From NCBI GenBank assembly GCA_900314825.1, contig OMWS01000006.1, positions 1 through 64,000 on the forward strand: a stretch of DNA of 64,000 nucleotides, read 5' to 3'. The stretch is from an uncultured Veillonellaceae bacterium. Its GTDB lineage: Bacteria; Bacillota; Negativicutes; Selenomonadales; Selenomonadaceae. The notes under the pieces were generated by a model. The model did not search any database and was not told where the DNA came from. It worked only from the letters and a program-made list of their open reading frames with translations. The translations under genes and the position numbers were made by a program. Positions 35,884 to 44,481 of the stretch are shown in pieces (within the stretch, counting starts at the first letter, position 1; each line of letters opens with the position of its first letter).

Positions 35884-36130
35884 AACGTAACGAATAAGCA
35901 GCCTCTCCCTCTGGGAGAGGGGGACCGCGAAGCGGTGGAGCGGGTCGCTTGCACGTTCTGTGAATTCGTAGGTCATTTGATGCGCCGGTGCGCGCAGGCA
36001 TCCTAAATGTTTCATGCGCGCACCCGCGAAGAGTTCAGTCGTACGAATTCATACAACGTGCAGGGGACCCTTTCCGCCTCGCAAGCTCGGCACCTTCCCC
36101 TAAGGGGAAGGCTGCTGTATTCGCTACGCT
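35884..36130. repeat. Composite palindromic repeat between metI and metQ
   Basis: Left arm CCTCTCCCTCTGGGAGAGG and GACCGCGAAGCGGTGGAGCG; insert with GAATTCGTAGG, GGTGCGCGCAGG and CATGCGCGCACCCGCGAAGAG; right arm CCTTCCCCTAAGGGGAAGG. Nearly identical in order to the copy at 5520. No gene. Confidence 0.85.
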
Positions 36131-36145
36131 CGCAACAGAGCCTCT

Positions 36146-36799
36146 TTACTTCTTATTCAACCGTTTGGACAACCAGTTGCCCAAGAACTGTACCAGCTGC
36201 ACCAGCACAATCAAGATGATAACCGTCGCGATCATGACGTCGGGACGGAAGCGCTGGTAACCGTAGCGGATGGCGAGGTCGCCGAGGCCGCCGCCGCCGA
36301 TGGCGCCCGCCATGGCGGACTCGCCGACGAGGCTGATGACGACGGTCGTGAGCTGCTGGATGATGCTCGGCATGGCCTCTGGCAGGAGCACCCTGCGGAT
36401 GATCTGCACCGGCGTCGCGCCCATGGAGAGCGCGGCCTCGACGAGGCCGTACGGCACTTCCGTGAGGCTCGTCTCGACGAGGCGGCCGATGAAGGGGATT
36501 GCTGCGATGACGAGCGGGACCATCGCGGCCGTCGTGCCGATGGCAGAGCCTACGATAAGGCGCGTGAACGGGATGATGGCGACCATGAGGATGATGAACG
36601 GGATGGAGCGCACGGCATTCACGACGGCGCCGACGGCCTTGTTGAGCGCCGGCGCTTCGAGGATGCCGCCTTTTTTCGTCGTCTGCAAGAGCACGCCGAG
36701 CGGCACGCCGAGGACCGACGCGATGATCATCGAGACGGCGACCATGTAGACGGTCTCGCCGAGCGCTTTGATGAGAAGATCAGCCATTCCTGCGGACAT
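36146..36799 (-). CDS. metI: Methionine ABC transporter permease
   Basis: Inner-membrane permease, 217 residues with five to six helices. The coupling loop that meets the ATPase reads EAALSMGATPVQIIRRVLLPEA, an EAA motif. SIPFIILMVAIIPFTRLIVG is typical of MetI. GGAGGTGATCGGCT gives an excellent ribosome site before the ATG, which overlaps the end of metN by 20 bp. Confidence 0.95.
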   Translation of the reverse strand: MSAGMADLLIKALGETVYMVAVSMIIASVLGVPLGVLLQTTKKGGILEAPALNKAVGAVVNAVRSIPFIILMVAIIPFTRLIVGSAIGTTAAMVPLVIAAIPFIGRLVETSLTEVPYGLVEAALSMGATPVQIIRRVLLPEAMPSIIQQLTTVVISLVGESAMAGAIGGGGLGDLAIRYGYQRFRPDVMIATVIILIVLVQLVQFLGNWLSKRLNKK

Positions 36800-37829
36800 A
36801 GCCGATCACCTCCTCCTTGAGATCTTGCTGGCGCAGGTAGTCCATCGCGGCCGCGACGCTCGCCTCGGGCCCCGTCACGCCGATGATCATGCGACCAAAA
36901 GGCGTCGCCTTGATCTGGTCGAGATTGCCGAAGAGCATCGTCGTCTCGACGTCCGGAAACTTCCTTATCATGCCCGCGAGCACGGGGTCGTCCGCGCTTT
37001 CGCCGAGGAATGTCAGACGCAACAAGAGGTAGCTGCCTGGCGTCTTCTCCTGCGAAATCGCATTGCCGCGGAAGGCCGCCGGGAGATCATTCGACAGCAG
37101 CACGCTGATGAATTCCTTCGTGATCGGCTGCTGCGGATGCGTGAAGATGTCGAAGACCGTGCCCTGCTCCGCGATGACGCCCTTGTCGATGACAGCGACC
37201 TTGTCGCAGATGTCCTTGATGACCTGCATCTCGTGCGTGATGACGACGACGGTCAGGCCGAGCTTCTTGTTGATGTCCTGGATCAGGGAAAGGATGGCCT
37301 TCGTCGTCTGCGGGTCGAGCGCGCTCGTCGCTTCGTCGCAAAGCAAGACTTTCGGGTCGCTCGCAAGTGCGCGGGCGATGCCGACGCGCTGCTTCTGCCC
37401 GCCCGAGAGCTGCGACGGATACTGTTGCGCTTTCGAGGCGAGGCCGACAACGTCGAGAAGTTCCTCAACCTTTGCTTTGATCTTCGATTCGTCCGCTCCC
37501 ACGAGGCGCAGCGGGAACGCGATGTTGTCATAGACGGTCGCGGAGCTGAGCAGGTTGAAATGCTGGAAGATCATGCCGATGCTCTTGCGCATCTTGCGCA
37601 GCTCGCTTTCACTCATCTGCGTGAGATCCTGGCCGTCGACGACAACAGATCCGCTCGTCGGGCGCTCGAGCATATTGATGCAGCGGATCAGCGTCGACTT
37701 GCCCGCGCCCGAGAGGCCGATGATACCATAGATCTCGCCACGCGCGATCTCGAGGCTGATGTCCTTCAGCGCGTGCACGGGACCTGCGGGGCTGTCGTAC
37801 GTCTTGACGATATGGGAGAGCTTGATCAA
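36780..37829 (-). CDS. metN: Methionine ABC transporter ATPase
   Basis: Cytoplasmic ATPase of about 349 residues. Walker A GLSGAGKST, signature LSGGQKQR, Walker B VLLCDEATSALD and the switch His in VVITHEM are intact. The C-terminal 90 residues form an NIL domain, which lets methionine inhibit transport. The proposed start is a TTG at 37829 giving LIKLSHIVKTYDS; it follows a weak GAAGTGAG site, and the open frame extends to 37862. No SAM riboswitch fits the short leader. Confidence 0.93.
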   Translation of the reverse strand: MIKLSHIVKTYDSPAGPVHALKDISLEIARGEIYGIIGLSGAGKSTLIRCINMLERPTSGSVVVDGQDLTQMSESELRKMRKSIGMIFQHFNLLSSATVYDNIAFPLRLVGADESKIKAKVEELLDVVGLASKAQQYPSQLSGGQKQRVGIARALASDPKVLLCDEATSALDPQTTKAILSLIQDINKKLGLTVVVITHEMQVIKDICDKVAVIDKGVIAEQGTVFDIFTHPQQPITKEFISVLLSNDLPAAFRGNAISQEKTPGSYLLLRLTFLGESADDPVLAGMIRKFPDVETTMLFGNLDQIKATPFGRMIIGVTGPEASVAAAMDYLRQQDLKEEVIGYVRRNG

Positions 37830-37887
37830 ATATCGCTCACTTCTTTCGTGTCGCAGTCTCAAACATAGTATTACGATATGTTTTGAT

Positions 37888-37919
37888 GATAGCAGAAAGG
37901 TGTCCGCTTGTCAACACCG
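37888..37919 (-). promoter_or_regulatory. Promoter of metNI
   Basis: Leftward TTGACA, a 17-bp spacer and TATCAT lie about 60-90 bp before the metN start. Confidence 0.6.
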
Positions 37920-37966
37920 AAAAGCATTATACCACAAGGGAACGCTTTCATAAATACGCGCCAAGC

Positions 37967-40825
37967 TCATGCATGTTCCCTGAGGAACGCTTCGTAGTCT
38001 GCCCGCCGCATGGGCTTGCCGTAGAGGTAGCCTTGGCCGTATTCGCAGCCGCAGGCGATGAGCATCTGCTCTTGTTCCTCCGTCTCGATGCCCTCGCAGA
38101 TGACGTGCATGTCGAGCGCGTGGCCGAGGGCGATCATCTGGCGGAGTACGATGCGCATGCGGTCCGAGCCTTCGGACGCAAGGAGGAGCGAGCGGTCGAT
38201 CTTCATGACGTCGAGCGGCAGCTGATTCAGGAGCGCGAGGTCGCTGTAGCCGCTGCCGAAGTCGTCCATGTCGATGGAGAAGCCCATGCCCCGGAGCGAT
38301 TCGACGACGTCGATGGAGTGCGCGCGCATCGCTTCGCCGAGCACGTCGAACGCCGTCTCCGTGAGCTCGAGCTCGACGCCCTCCGTGCCGTACTCCGCCA
38401 CGAGCTTCCGCACGCGCTGGAGGTAATCTTCCTCGCGCATGTGCTGGCGCGACTGGTTGACGGAGATCGGGAGCACGGGGAGGCCTTTACTGGGCGCTTC
38501 GCGCTGGAACTCCATGACGTGCTCGAGATTGTAAAAATCGAGCTGCGAGATGAAGCCGTTGCCTTCGAAGAGCGGAATGAATTTGCCGGGTGATAAAAAG
38601 CCGAGCTCGCTGCTCTCCCAGCGCACGAGCGCTTCCGCACCGATGCATTTTTTTGTCTTGAGATCATATTTCGGCTGGTACCAGACGTGGAACTCGCGCC
38701 GCGCGAGCGCGTCCTCCTGGATGCTTTCCATGCGGCTCATGAGCAGCGTCTCGCGCTGGAGCATGCTGCTCATGACGGCGACGGGACGCGCGCCGTGCGC
38801 GGCGAGCGAAGCGTTGTTCATCGCGGTCTTGAGATCCATCGGCGGGTCGCCAACGTAGCAGACGCCGGCCTCCAGGGGGATGCGCACGAGCATGCGGCCG
38901 ACGCGCTGCGCCTCGTGCTTGCGGAGCATCTGGCGCAGGACATCGACGAGTTCCTTTTCCTCGGCGCGCACGAGCGCGAAAACTTCGGCGTTCGACGCGC
39001 GCGTGCCGACGTGGACAGCCCAAGGCGCGAGCTCCATGTCATGGCCGAGCTGTGCGCAGACGGAGGCGAGCACTTCGCGGCCATACGTGCCGGCGATGAT
39101 GTCCGGGCGCATGGCGTGGACGGCGACAGCTGCGAGATGCGGGTCCTTGCCGCCTTTGCTCACGGCAACGATGGGCGCGCCGACGCGCTCGATCCAGCCG
39201 AGGTTGTGGAGGCGTGTCAGCGGGTCGCGGTCGATGATGTCCTGGAGATGCGCTTCCGTGCGCTTTTTCATCTTGCGATAGCGCCAGAACGACAGCGCGA
39301 TGACGAGCGCGACGATGCCCGCGCCAAAGAAGAAGTACTGCGGATAATTGTAGAAATACGCGCCGATGGACGGGTTCTGAAGAAATTTCTGCTGTTCCTC
39401 GGCGATGGCACCGTTCGCGACATCCTGCCCCATGTGCGCGATTTCCTTGTCGAGGATGGATAAAAGCGCGGGATCGGCATCCTGCCTCATCGTCATGGCC
39501 GTGCGCGTCATGAACGCCACCGTGCCGCTCGTAGCGAGGCTGGGGAAGCCGCCGGCGAAAATCTCGTATTGCGCGACCTCCTGCCGCAGGTAGCAGACGT
39601 CCGCCCGACCTCCGGCAATGGCCCGCAGAGCGTCATCCACGGAGTCGTAACGCTCCAGCTGGTCGGCGGAAAATCTGCCATCGAACAGCGACGCGCCGAG
39701 GCGCTGGCTCCAATACGCGACCTTCGGATGCTCCGGCTTGTCGCTGCGGCGTGTGACCTCCGTGAAATACGAGGTCACGAACGGCTGCGTCTGCTTGTAA
39801 CCGTGCGTGACGGCCCAGCCTGGCCCCCATCGTGCATTCAGCATCACATCCGCCGTACCATCGGCAAGCGCATCACACGCGTCCTCCTCCCGCATGACAG
39901 GCACGACCTCCGCATCGATGCCGAGATCGGCTGCCACGCGGTCGACGACGGCGCGCAGGCCGCCTGCGAATGCGCCACTGTCATCAACATACGAATACGG
40001 TGGCGCGTTCACGACGGCCACGAAGCGGAGCACCGGGTGCTCCTCAAGATACCGCCGCTCGTTGCGGTCGAGCAGGAGCGGGTCGCCGCCCGTATTGATA
40101 TGATAGAGCTCCTGCAAATCTTCATACAGCATCGGCCGCGCCATGGCGAGGCGTGATGCGGCATCGTTCAGACGGTCGAGGAGCGCCGTGTTCCCTTTTT
40201 TCACGACGAAATACACGGGGTCGGCCTGCAGCGCCGCGGCCGGCTGGAGGCTCTTTGGCATCGCCGTGTCAAGCGAGCAGCCATCGATGCGGCCAGCCGC
40301 ATACGCTGCCGCGAGCGCCTTGCGGTCCTCGTACTCGTCGAGCGTATACGCGAAGCCCTCGTCCTCAAGCACTTTGCCAAGATACGGGCTCGTGTACTGA
40401 TCGCGGATGATACCGATGTGGAGCGGTGTCGTGCGATCTGCACGATCGAAGAGCGACGTGCCGCCGCGCAAGTAAAGCATGGACTTCGACGTGCTCATCG
40501 GGATGCGTCCGTAGTCGAAGAACGCATGGCGCTCCGGCAGATCCGTGATGTTCGCGATCACGTCGATCTCGCCCGACTGCAAGCGCGCGAGGTTTTCCTG
40601 CCACGAGGCCGAGACGTAGACGGCCTTCATTCCTGCGTAATTCGCGAGAATCGACATGTAATCCTGATTGAGGTCGCGGGCGCCATCCACGGGGTCCGCG
40701 AGCACCGGCAGGACATTGACGCCGATGCGCAGTTCCGTCTGCTCCGCCGCCTGCGCCGTCCCGAAAAAGAAAGCGGCACCCGTCACCGCGAGCGCCGCTG
40801 CTTTCTTCCAATCAAATGCACGCAT
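37967..40825 (-). CDS. Dual-sensor c-di-GMP phosphodiesterase (SBP-SBP-TM-GGDEF*-EAL)
   Basis: 952 residues. A signal peptide is followed by two tandem periplasmic solute-binding (SBP_bac_3-like) domains (about 30-245 and 255-490), a membrane helix (about 510-530), a degenerate GGDEF domain and an EAL domain (about 700-950). The GGDEF site reads RASNAEVF, so it should not make c-di-GMP. The EAL site is intact: EALVRW, SVNQSR, LTETAF, DDFGSGYS, MKIDRS and CEGIET. It should hydrolyse c-di-GMP under control of an amino-acid-like ligand. The ATG at 40825 follows GGGAGCG. Confidence 0.9.
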   Translation of the reverse strand: MRAFDWKKAAALAVTGAAFFFGTAQAAEQTELRIGVNVLPVLADPVDGARDLNQDYMSILANYAGMKAVYVSASWQENLARLQSGEIDVIANITDLPERHAFFDYGRIPMSTSKSMLYLRGGTSLFDRADRTTPLHIGIIRDQYTSPYLGKVLEDEGFAYTLDEYEDRKALAAAYAAGRIDGCSLDTAMPKSLQPAAALQADPVYFVVKKGNTALLDRLNDAASRLAMARPMLYEDLQELYHINTGGDPLLLDRNERRYLEEHPVLRFVAVVNAPPYSYVDDSGAFAGGLRAVVDRVAADLGIDAEVVPVMREEDACDALADGTADVMLNARWGPGWAVTHGYKQTQPFVTSYFTEVTRRSDKPEHPKVAYWSQRLGASLFDGRFSADQLERYDSVDDALRAIAGGRADVCYLRQEVAQYEIFAGGFPSLATSGTVAFMTRTAMTMRQDADPALLSILDKEIAHMGQDVANGAIAEEQQKFLQNPSIGAYFYNYPQYFFFGAGIVALVIALSFWRYRKMKKRTEAHLQDIIDRDPLTRLHNLGWIERVGAPIVAVSKGGKDPHLAAVAVHAMRPDIIAGTYGREVLASVCAQLGHDMELAPWAVHVGTRASNAEVFALVRAEEKELVDVLRQMLRKHEAQRVGRMLVRIPLEAGVCYVGDPPMDLKTAMNNASLAAHGARPVAVMSSMLQRETLLMSRMESIQEDALARREFHVWYQPKYDLKTKKCIGAEALVRWESSELGFLSPGKFIPLFEGNGFISQLDFYNLEHVMEFQREAPSKGLPVLPISVNQSRQHMREEDYLQRVRKLVAEYGTEGVELELTETAFDVLGEAMRAHSIDVVESLRGMGFSIDMDDFGSGYSDLALLNQLPLDVMKIDRSLLLASEGSDRMRIVLRQMIALGHALDMHVICEGIETEEQEQMLIACGCEYGQGYLYGKPMRRADYEAFLREHA

Positions 40826-40982
40826 AGAGAACGCTCCCTGTCCCTTGTCGAACGCGGTCACGCCATGCTTTGCGCGCCGCGCTTTTTCTTGTCTCTATGC
40901 CTATCTTATCAGATATTTGATGTTTTTGCTTGTTTTTTTCTATGAAAAATCGTTTTTTAGGCGATTTTCCCAAAAACAAAAC

Positions 40983-41013
40983 GCGCCCTCCTGCTCAAAA
41001 GCAAAAGGGCGCA
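40983..41013 (-). terminator. Terminator behind the CRISPR array
   Basis: GCGCCC and GGGCGC arms around an A/T-rich loop, then TTTTGTTTTTG on the leftward strand. It sits a few bases beyond the last, degenerate repeat and fits leftward transcription of the array. Confidence 0.65.
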
Positions 41014-41015
41014 AT

Positions 41016-41347
41016 GTTTGATGCCGCGTTAGGCATTACCCGGTGTGCGACAACGGAGAATACTACAAAGGAAACCCCGAGGAGTTTAAGTTTCAATGCC
41101 ACGTTAGGCATTACCTGTTGTGCGACAAAAATAGCGCACGTATCAAAGATTATTTAGAAAGAGTTTCAATGCCACGTTAGGCATTACCTGTTGTGCGACG
41201 TAAAGATGCGTGGATGTTGAATGGTATTCCGATGTTTCAATGCTGCGTTAGGCATTACCTGTTGTGCGACCAGGGACATGCTCCATCGTTGCAGACAGTC
41301 TCAACTCCGAGTTTCAATGCCGCGTCAGGCATTACCTGTTGTGCGAC
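41016..41347 (-). CRISPR. Small CRISPR array: five repeats, four spacers, no cas genes nearby
   Basis: Repeats at 41016-41051 (degenerate), 41090-41126, 41163-41199, 41234-41270 and 41311-41347; the full unit is 37 bp. On the plus strand each full unit starts GTTTCAATGC and ends ACCTGTTGTGCGAC. Spacers are 38, 36, 34 and 40 bp and unlike one another. On the minus strand the repeat ends ATTGAAAC, the usual 8-nt 5' handle of type I and III crRNAs, so the array is read leftward. Repeats vary at two or three positions, a sign of age. No cas gene lies within the window. Confidence 0.88.
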
Positions 41348-41471
41348 TCTGTCCTTCTCAGCCCGCGTCGCACAAGGGCTCCAGACAGCGTTTTTCGAAA
41401 TGCCTTGAATTGTGTTAAAAACTTCGAAATCTCCCCATCTTTCGGGGTGATTTCCGCATTTCGATATTCTT

Positions 41472-41500
41472 AATATACCATAAGTTCCTATTACCGTCAA
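41472..41500 (-). promoter_or_regulatory. CRISPR leader promoter
   Basis: Leftward TTGACG (complement of 41495-41500), 17 bp, TATATT (complement of 41472-41477), about 125 bp before the first repeat. The A/T-rich stretch between promoter and repeat (41348-41471) would be the leader. Confidence 0.65.
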
Positions 41501-41641
41501 CCGATTTCCTTTCAGTTTACGGGAATTTTGCCATGAAATCGTACGCGCGTTGCGGTAGACGATACTCAGTTCCAACGAATTAGAATACGCGCGCGAAGAA
41601 CCAATATGCTGCATCGTCGCTTGAAGCATCCTATATAAAGA

Positions 41642-41674
41642 TGAGCCCTCCCGCAAACGCAGGAGAGCTCCTTT
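41642..41674 (-). terminator. Terminator of aroF
   Basis: GAGCTCTCCTGCG and CGGGAGGGCTC form an imperfect stem 17 bp after the aroF stop codon; the T run is weak. Confidence 0.5.
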
Positions 41675-41690
41675 TCATTTCTCTGCTATT

Positions 41691-42725
41691 TTATTCCGCT
41701 TCCATCGGCTCGATGTCTTCCGCCTTCATGAACGCGGAGAGCTTCTTCACGCCGTCCATGACGCGGCGGAAATGCTCTGGCGTCAGCGACTGCGGGCCGT
41801 CGGAGAGGGCTTTTTCCGGCTGCGGGTGCATCTCGATCATGAGGCCGTCCGCGCCGGCCGCGATGGCGGCGAAGGCCATCGGCTGCACCATACGCCACTT
41901 GCCCGTGCCGTGCGACGGGTCGACGATGATCGGCAGGTGCGAGAGGTGCTTGATGGCCGCGACAGCCGAAAGGTCGAGCGTGTTGCGCGTGTATGTCTCG
42001 TACGTGCGGATGCCGCGCTCACAGAAGACGACGTTCGGGTTGCCTTCGTTCATGATGTACTCGGCGGCATTCAGCCACTCGTTCAGCGTCGCCGCAAGGC
42101 CGCGCTTCAGCAGCACGGGCTTGCCCGTCTTGCCGACGGCTTTCAGCAGGCCGAAATTCTGCATGTTGCGCGCGCCGACCTGCAGCATGTCCGCATACGC
42201 CGCGACGCGGTCGACGGCCTCGACCGTCGTGACTTCCGTGACGACGCGCAGGCCCGTGCGCTCACGTGCTTCCGCGAGGTACTTCAGGCCCTGCTCTTCG
42301 AGGCCCTGGAACGAATACGGGCTCGTGCGAGGTTTATAAGCGCCACCGCGCAGGAACTGTGCGCCCGCTGCCTTCACGATGTCCGCCGCCTCGAAAAGCT
42401 GCTCGCGCGACTCGACCGCGCACGGGCCGCTCATGACGACAGGCGTGCCATCACCGATCTTCACGCCCGCGACGTCGATGACGCTCGACTGAGGATGGAA
42501 CTCGCGGCTCGCGAGCTTGTAGCTCTTCGAGATCGCAACCGTCGTCTCGACGCCCTTCATCGACTCGAACGTGACATCGCCGAGCTTCCGCTTGTCGCCG
42601 ATGACACCGACGATGCGCTGATCCGTACCTTCCATGACCTTCGCCTCGAGGCCCTTGTCGTGGATGACGTTGATGACTGCCTTGATGTTTTCGGCCGTTG
42701 CGCCGGGATCCATGATGATGACCAT
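41691..42725 (-). CDS. aroF: 3-deoxy-7-phosphoheptulonate synthase (DAHP synthase)
   Basis: First enzyme of the shikimate pathway, joining phosphoenolpyruvate and erythrose 4-phosphate. 344 residues, type I-beta form. An N-terminal ferredoxin-like regulatory domain (residues 1-70) is followed by the barrel: VVMSGPCAVESREQ, GGAYKPRTSPYSFQG, LQVGARNMQNF, KRGLAAT, CERGIRTYE and VDPSHGTGKW line the active site. AGAGGTCATTCT precedes the ATG. It is the last of three genes with pheA and a PcfJ-like gene; the first fits phenylalanine synthesis. Confidence 0.95.
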   Translation of the reverse strand: MVIIMDPGATAENIKAVINVIHDKGLEAKVMEGTDQRIVGVIGDKRKLGDVTFESMKGVETTVAISKSYKLASREFHPQSSVIDVAGVKIGDGTPVVMSGPCAVESREQLFEAADIVKAAGAQFLRGGAYKPRTSPYSFQGLEEQGLKYLAEARERTGLRVVTEVTTVEAVDRVAAYADMLQVGARNMQNFGLLKAVGKTGKPVLLKRGLAATLNEWLNAAEYIMNEGNPNVVFCERGIRTYETYTRNTLDLSAVAAIKHLSHLPIIVDPSHGTGKWRMVQPMAFAAIAAGADGLMIEMHPQPEKALSDGPQSLTPEHFRRVMDGVKKLSAFMKAEDIEPMEAE

Positions 42726-42783
42726 AGAATGACCTCTTTCCTTCCTATATGAATCATGTATACAGTTTGATGGAAAAATATTA

Positions 42784-44466
42784 TCATTGAACGGTTTTGC
42801 CGTCAAGCATTTCTCGCGGATGAAGCGGCTGGATGTCCCAGTCCTCTGCCGCAGAAAGATCGACGGGCGCCAGGTGGTCGAAAGCGACCGGGAGACCGCC
42901 CTGCGCGACCCATTTCCAGCAGGCGAGCAACGCATCGCCGGAGAGGGGACGGTTCCACGGGCCGTAGGCCTGGAGCAGCCGATGACGCCCGTCGAGCTCG
43001 ATGCAGATGGCATAGCCGTCTTCCGTCCGTGCCGTCATGATGATGGATTCCTTGCGGAGCACCTTCGACCGGTAGCCGGCCACGCAGTTGCGCATCTCGC
43101 CCCCGATGCGCAGGAGCTCCCGCGTCTGCCGCACGAGGAGGAAGCGGTACGCGCCGATCTGATATTCGAGCGCTTCCTCCTCCGGCGTGTAGGCGATCTC
43201 GACATTCCGCAGCCCCGATTGCAAATCCATCACGGCCTCGCTGATGAGGTCATGCACCTCGCGCGTCAGGCCGTGCTTCAGCAAGCGCCAGCGCAGCGGC
43301 AGCGGCAAACGCTCCCCGTACTGCGCAAACTGTTGCATCGTATCCATCATTTCCTGCGTGATGCCTTTCTGCTCCAGCCGATAGAGCTCGTTTGTCATCG
43401 CGTGCTCGTTCTTGTTCTGGCGGATCCAATGCAGATAGTGGCGGAGCGCCGGCACGTCGACGTGGGCGCTGTTTTCCTGCGGGATCTGCACGGCGCCGTC
43501 CACCCAGCGAAATTCCGAGAACGGAATCCCGACGAAATCCCGGTCGAAGTCATAAAACCGCTGGATGAGGTTCAGATCTTCGACCTCCCATCCTTTGAGC
43601 AGCAGATACCAGAGGACTGCGTACGGATTTTTCGCATAGGCACGGCGCAGGCTCTTCGTCGGATGAATGCCGAGATACGTGCAGAGCGGGTGGAAATTAT
43701 CTTTCTGCTCGCGCGGAAACAATCGCTTGTAAGGCGCGTCCCCGAGGAACGAGCGGAACACGGTGATGTTCCAATCGAACGGGTGCGTCGCAAAAGCGAG
43801 CACGGCCCGCTTCCCGTGGCGCGCCCAGGTAATGGAGGGATAGATGCCCGACCACTGCCGCGTGCTGATGCGCAGCGCCTCGACCGCGAGGTCGGAAATA
43901 TTTGCAGGAATTTCGAGCGTGGTCGCGTCCGTCCAAGCGCCGCGATGCCAATGACGGATGTAATGGGGATGGTTTTCTTTCGCGGGATACCGCATTTTTG
44001 AAACGAGCAGCGTGCCACTGCGCATCTGGATATTGATCGTGAAGCATTCCCGCGTCAGCACGAGCCCTTGCTGCTCCGGGACGAACCAGAAGACGTCGGC
44101 CGCGAGGAAGAGCGGAGCGTCGGCGGAGGCTTGCCGCAGGCGCCAGCGGAGCGGCACGACTGCCGTGTTCCAATCCGACCAATGATATCCATAGGCCATG
44201 CGGTAGCGGCCGAAGCCGACGAGATCCGCCTGCGCGCACACGGTTTCGTACAACTGCCGATCTTCTTCCGGCGTCCCGACGGGGAACGTCTCCGCCTCGG
44301 CCTGCCCCGGACGATGCAGCCGGAAATATTCCTGATTTTTCTCCTCCTCGAAGTAACGGATCAGGAGCGCGCAGTCGAGCTTCTCGATATCTTCATGTGC
44401 CAGCCGCTCGTCCGTGCATTCCAGCCACGGGCCGTCCAGTTCTTTCTGCAAAAACGATTTGTCCAT
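42784..44466 (-). CDS. PcfJ-domain protein
   Basis: About 560 residues. The C-terminal 150 residues match the PcfJ-like pattern, with GGEMRNCVAGYRSKVLRKESIIM followed by a strand containing ICIEL. The rest is mixed helices and strands without a recognised motif, rich in Trp and aromatic residues. PcfJ was named from a conjugative plasmid of enterococci; its function is not known to me. Here it sits between pheA and aroF, 15 bp after the first and 58 bp before the second, and seems cotranscribed with them. Confidence 0.75.
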   Translation of the reverse strand: MDKSFLQKELDGPWLECTDERLAHEDIEKLDCALLIRYFEEEKNQEYFRLHRPGQAEAETFPVGTPEEDRQLYETVCAQADLVGFGRYRMAYGYHWSDWNTAVVPLRWRLRQASADAPLFLAADVFWFVPEQQGLVLTRECFTINIQMRSGTLLVSKMRYPAKENHPHYIRHWHRGAWTDATTLEIPANISDLAVEALRISTRQWSGIYPSITWARHGKRAVLAFATHPFDWNITVFRSFLGDAPYKRLFPREQKDNFHPLCTYLGIHPTKSLRRAYAKNPYAVLWYLLLKGWEVEDLNLIQRFYDFDRDFVGIPFSEFRWVDGAVQIPQENSAHVDVPALRHYLHWIRQNKNEHAMTNELYRLEQKGITQEMMDTMQQFAQYGERLPLPLRWRLLKHGLTREVHDLISEAVMDLQSGLRNVEIAYTPEEEALEYQIGAYRFLLVRQTRELLRIGGEMRNCVAGYRSKVLRKESIIMTARTEDGYAICIELDGRHRLLQAYGPWNRPLSGDALLACWKWVAQGGLPVAFDHLAPVDLSAAEDWDIQPLHPREMLDGKTVQ

Positions 44467-44481
44467 CACGGCCACCCTTCC

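Noticed and set aside
37830-37966. SAM riboswitch or T-box before metN
   Set aside because: The leader after the predicted promoter is only about 50 nt and has none of the conserved blocks.
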